The translations under genes were made by a program, and so were the position numbers. A DNA stretch of 22,094 nt from Rhodospirillales bacterium. GTDB lineage: Bacteria; Pseudomonadota; Alphaproteobacteria; UBA828. The notes under the pieces are model-generated. The model was given only the letters and a program-made list of their open reading frames with translations, was not told the origin of the DNA and made no database searches. Shown here piece after piece: positions 21,793-22,094 of this stretch. Within the stretch, counting starts at the first letter, position 1. Each line of letters starts with the position of its first letter. Where the stretch lies: assembly GCA_026712885.1 (NCBI GenBank), contig JAPOPO010000535.1, forward strand, positions 1-22,094, written 5' to 3'.

Positions 21793-22094
21793 ATGCGGCG
21801 CCGCGGGCCGCTCTCTCTCCCGATCTTCCTGCTGTTCACGATCGGGGCGGTCTATCCCCTCATCTTCACCATGAACAAGATCGCGGTGGAAGCGGGGACG
21901 CCGCCGGTCGCCTTCACCTTCTGGCAGACCCTCGGCGCCGCGGTCCTGCTGCTGATCCTCGCCGCCTGGCGGCGTGCGCTGCCGCGGCTGGAGGCCCGGC
22001 ACCTCAAGGCCTATTTCGTGCTCGGGCTCTTCGGCATCGCCGCACCGGTCGCGCTGATGACCTGGCTCGCGCCGAAGCTGCCGACCGGCATCCT
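21793..22094 (+). CDS. DMT-superfamily (EamA) transporter, cut by the window end
   Basis: From ATG at 21793 the frame stays open to the last base, giving about 100 residues with no stop. Hydrophobic segments LPIFLLFTIGAVYPLIF, AFTFWQTLGAAVLLLILA and AYFVLGLFGIAAPVALMTWLAPKLPTGI are the first three to four helices of an EamA repeat. It aligns with the permease at 19968-20906 (YLVLGTISFG with LAFVAPKVPAGVL against YFVLGLFGIA with MTWLAPKLPTGI), so the two are paralogues. No Shine-Dalgarno sequence is visible in the pyrimidine-rich leader (21770-21792), so the start could be wrong, but translation from here places the first helix correctly. Confidence 0.85.
   Translation, partial: MRRRGPLSLPIFLLFTIGAVYPLIFTMNKIAVEAGTPPVAFTFWQTLGAAVLLLILAAWRRALPRLEARHLKAYFVLGLFGIAAPVALMTWLAPKLPTGI

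Noticed and set aside
1..22094. A defence, toxin-antitoxin, CRISPR or phage system
   Set aside because: I checked for helicase/nuclease/toxin motifs, regular repeat-spacer structure, integrase and terminal repeats and found none; all sizeable genes are metabolic, transport or envelope genes.

Overview
The window is GC-rich, gene-dense bacterial chromosome. High GC, third-position G/C codon bias, a Tat-like secretion signal, an OmpA-type lipoprotein and many catabolic paralogues suggest an alphaproteobacterium, perhaps of Rhodospirillales or Rhizobiales type. That placement is inference: there is no rRNA or other marker gene. I see no tRNA, rRNA, CRISPR array, insertion sequence or phage module.

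Layout. Bases 1-95 hold the 3' tail of a gene entering from the left, followed by a short hairpin and a non-coding stretch with a perfect 16-bp palindrome. From 9458 down to 373, eight genes run on the minus strand. In transcription order they are a secreted jelly-roll-like protein, an amidase, a DUF6635-like protein, an O-methyltransferase, an M20 carbamoylase/amidohydrolase, a gamma-glutamyltransferase-family enzyme, a metal-dependent amidohydrolase and a small lower-GC hypothetical. An OmpA-family lipoprotein diverges from this block at 9636 and converges on an isopenicillin-N-synthase-type 2OG/Fe(II) oxygenase. The OmpA gene's best terminator lies inside the last codons of that oxygenase.

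The oxygenase diverges from an SDR dehydrogenase across a gap carrying a neat operator-like palindrome. The SDR converges on a succinate-semialdehyde-type aldehyde dehydrogenase across a perfect 26-bp palindrome. A Tat-exported YcbK/M15 protein follows and overlaps, tail to tail, an SDR-type threonine dehydrogenase. Behind that dehydrogenase on the minus strand lie an orphan 2Fe-2S/FAD reductase and an alpha/beta hydrolase.

From 17968 to the right edge everything is on the plus strand: a DgcA/trimethylamine-dehydrogenase-like flavoprotein, a DMT-family permease, an EctD-like PhyH dioxygenase, and a second DMT permease cut by the window end.

How the genes may work together (inference). The content reads as scavenging of small organic nitrogen compounds. 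The left block could break amide, gamma-glutamyl and N-carbamoyl bonds. The middle oxidises alcohols, aldehydes and amino acids. The right block could handle methylated amines or compatible-solute-like molecules with its own permeases. No gene is an obvious part of a defence system. The most novel-looking items are the flavoprotein with altered active-site residues, the EctD-like enzyme without ectoine biosynthesis genes between two related permeases, and the coupled GGT/carbamoylase/amidohydrolase set.
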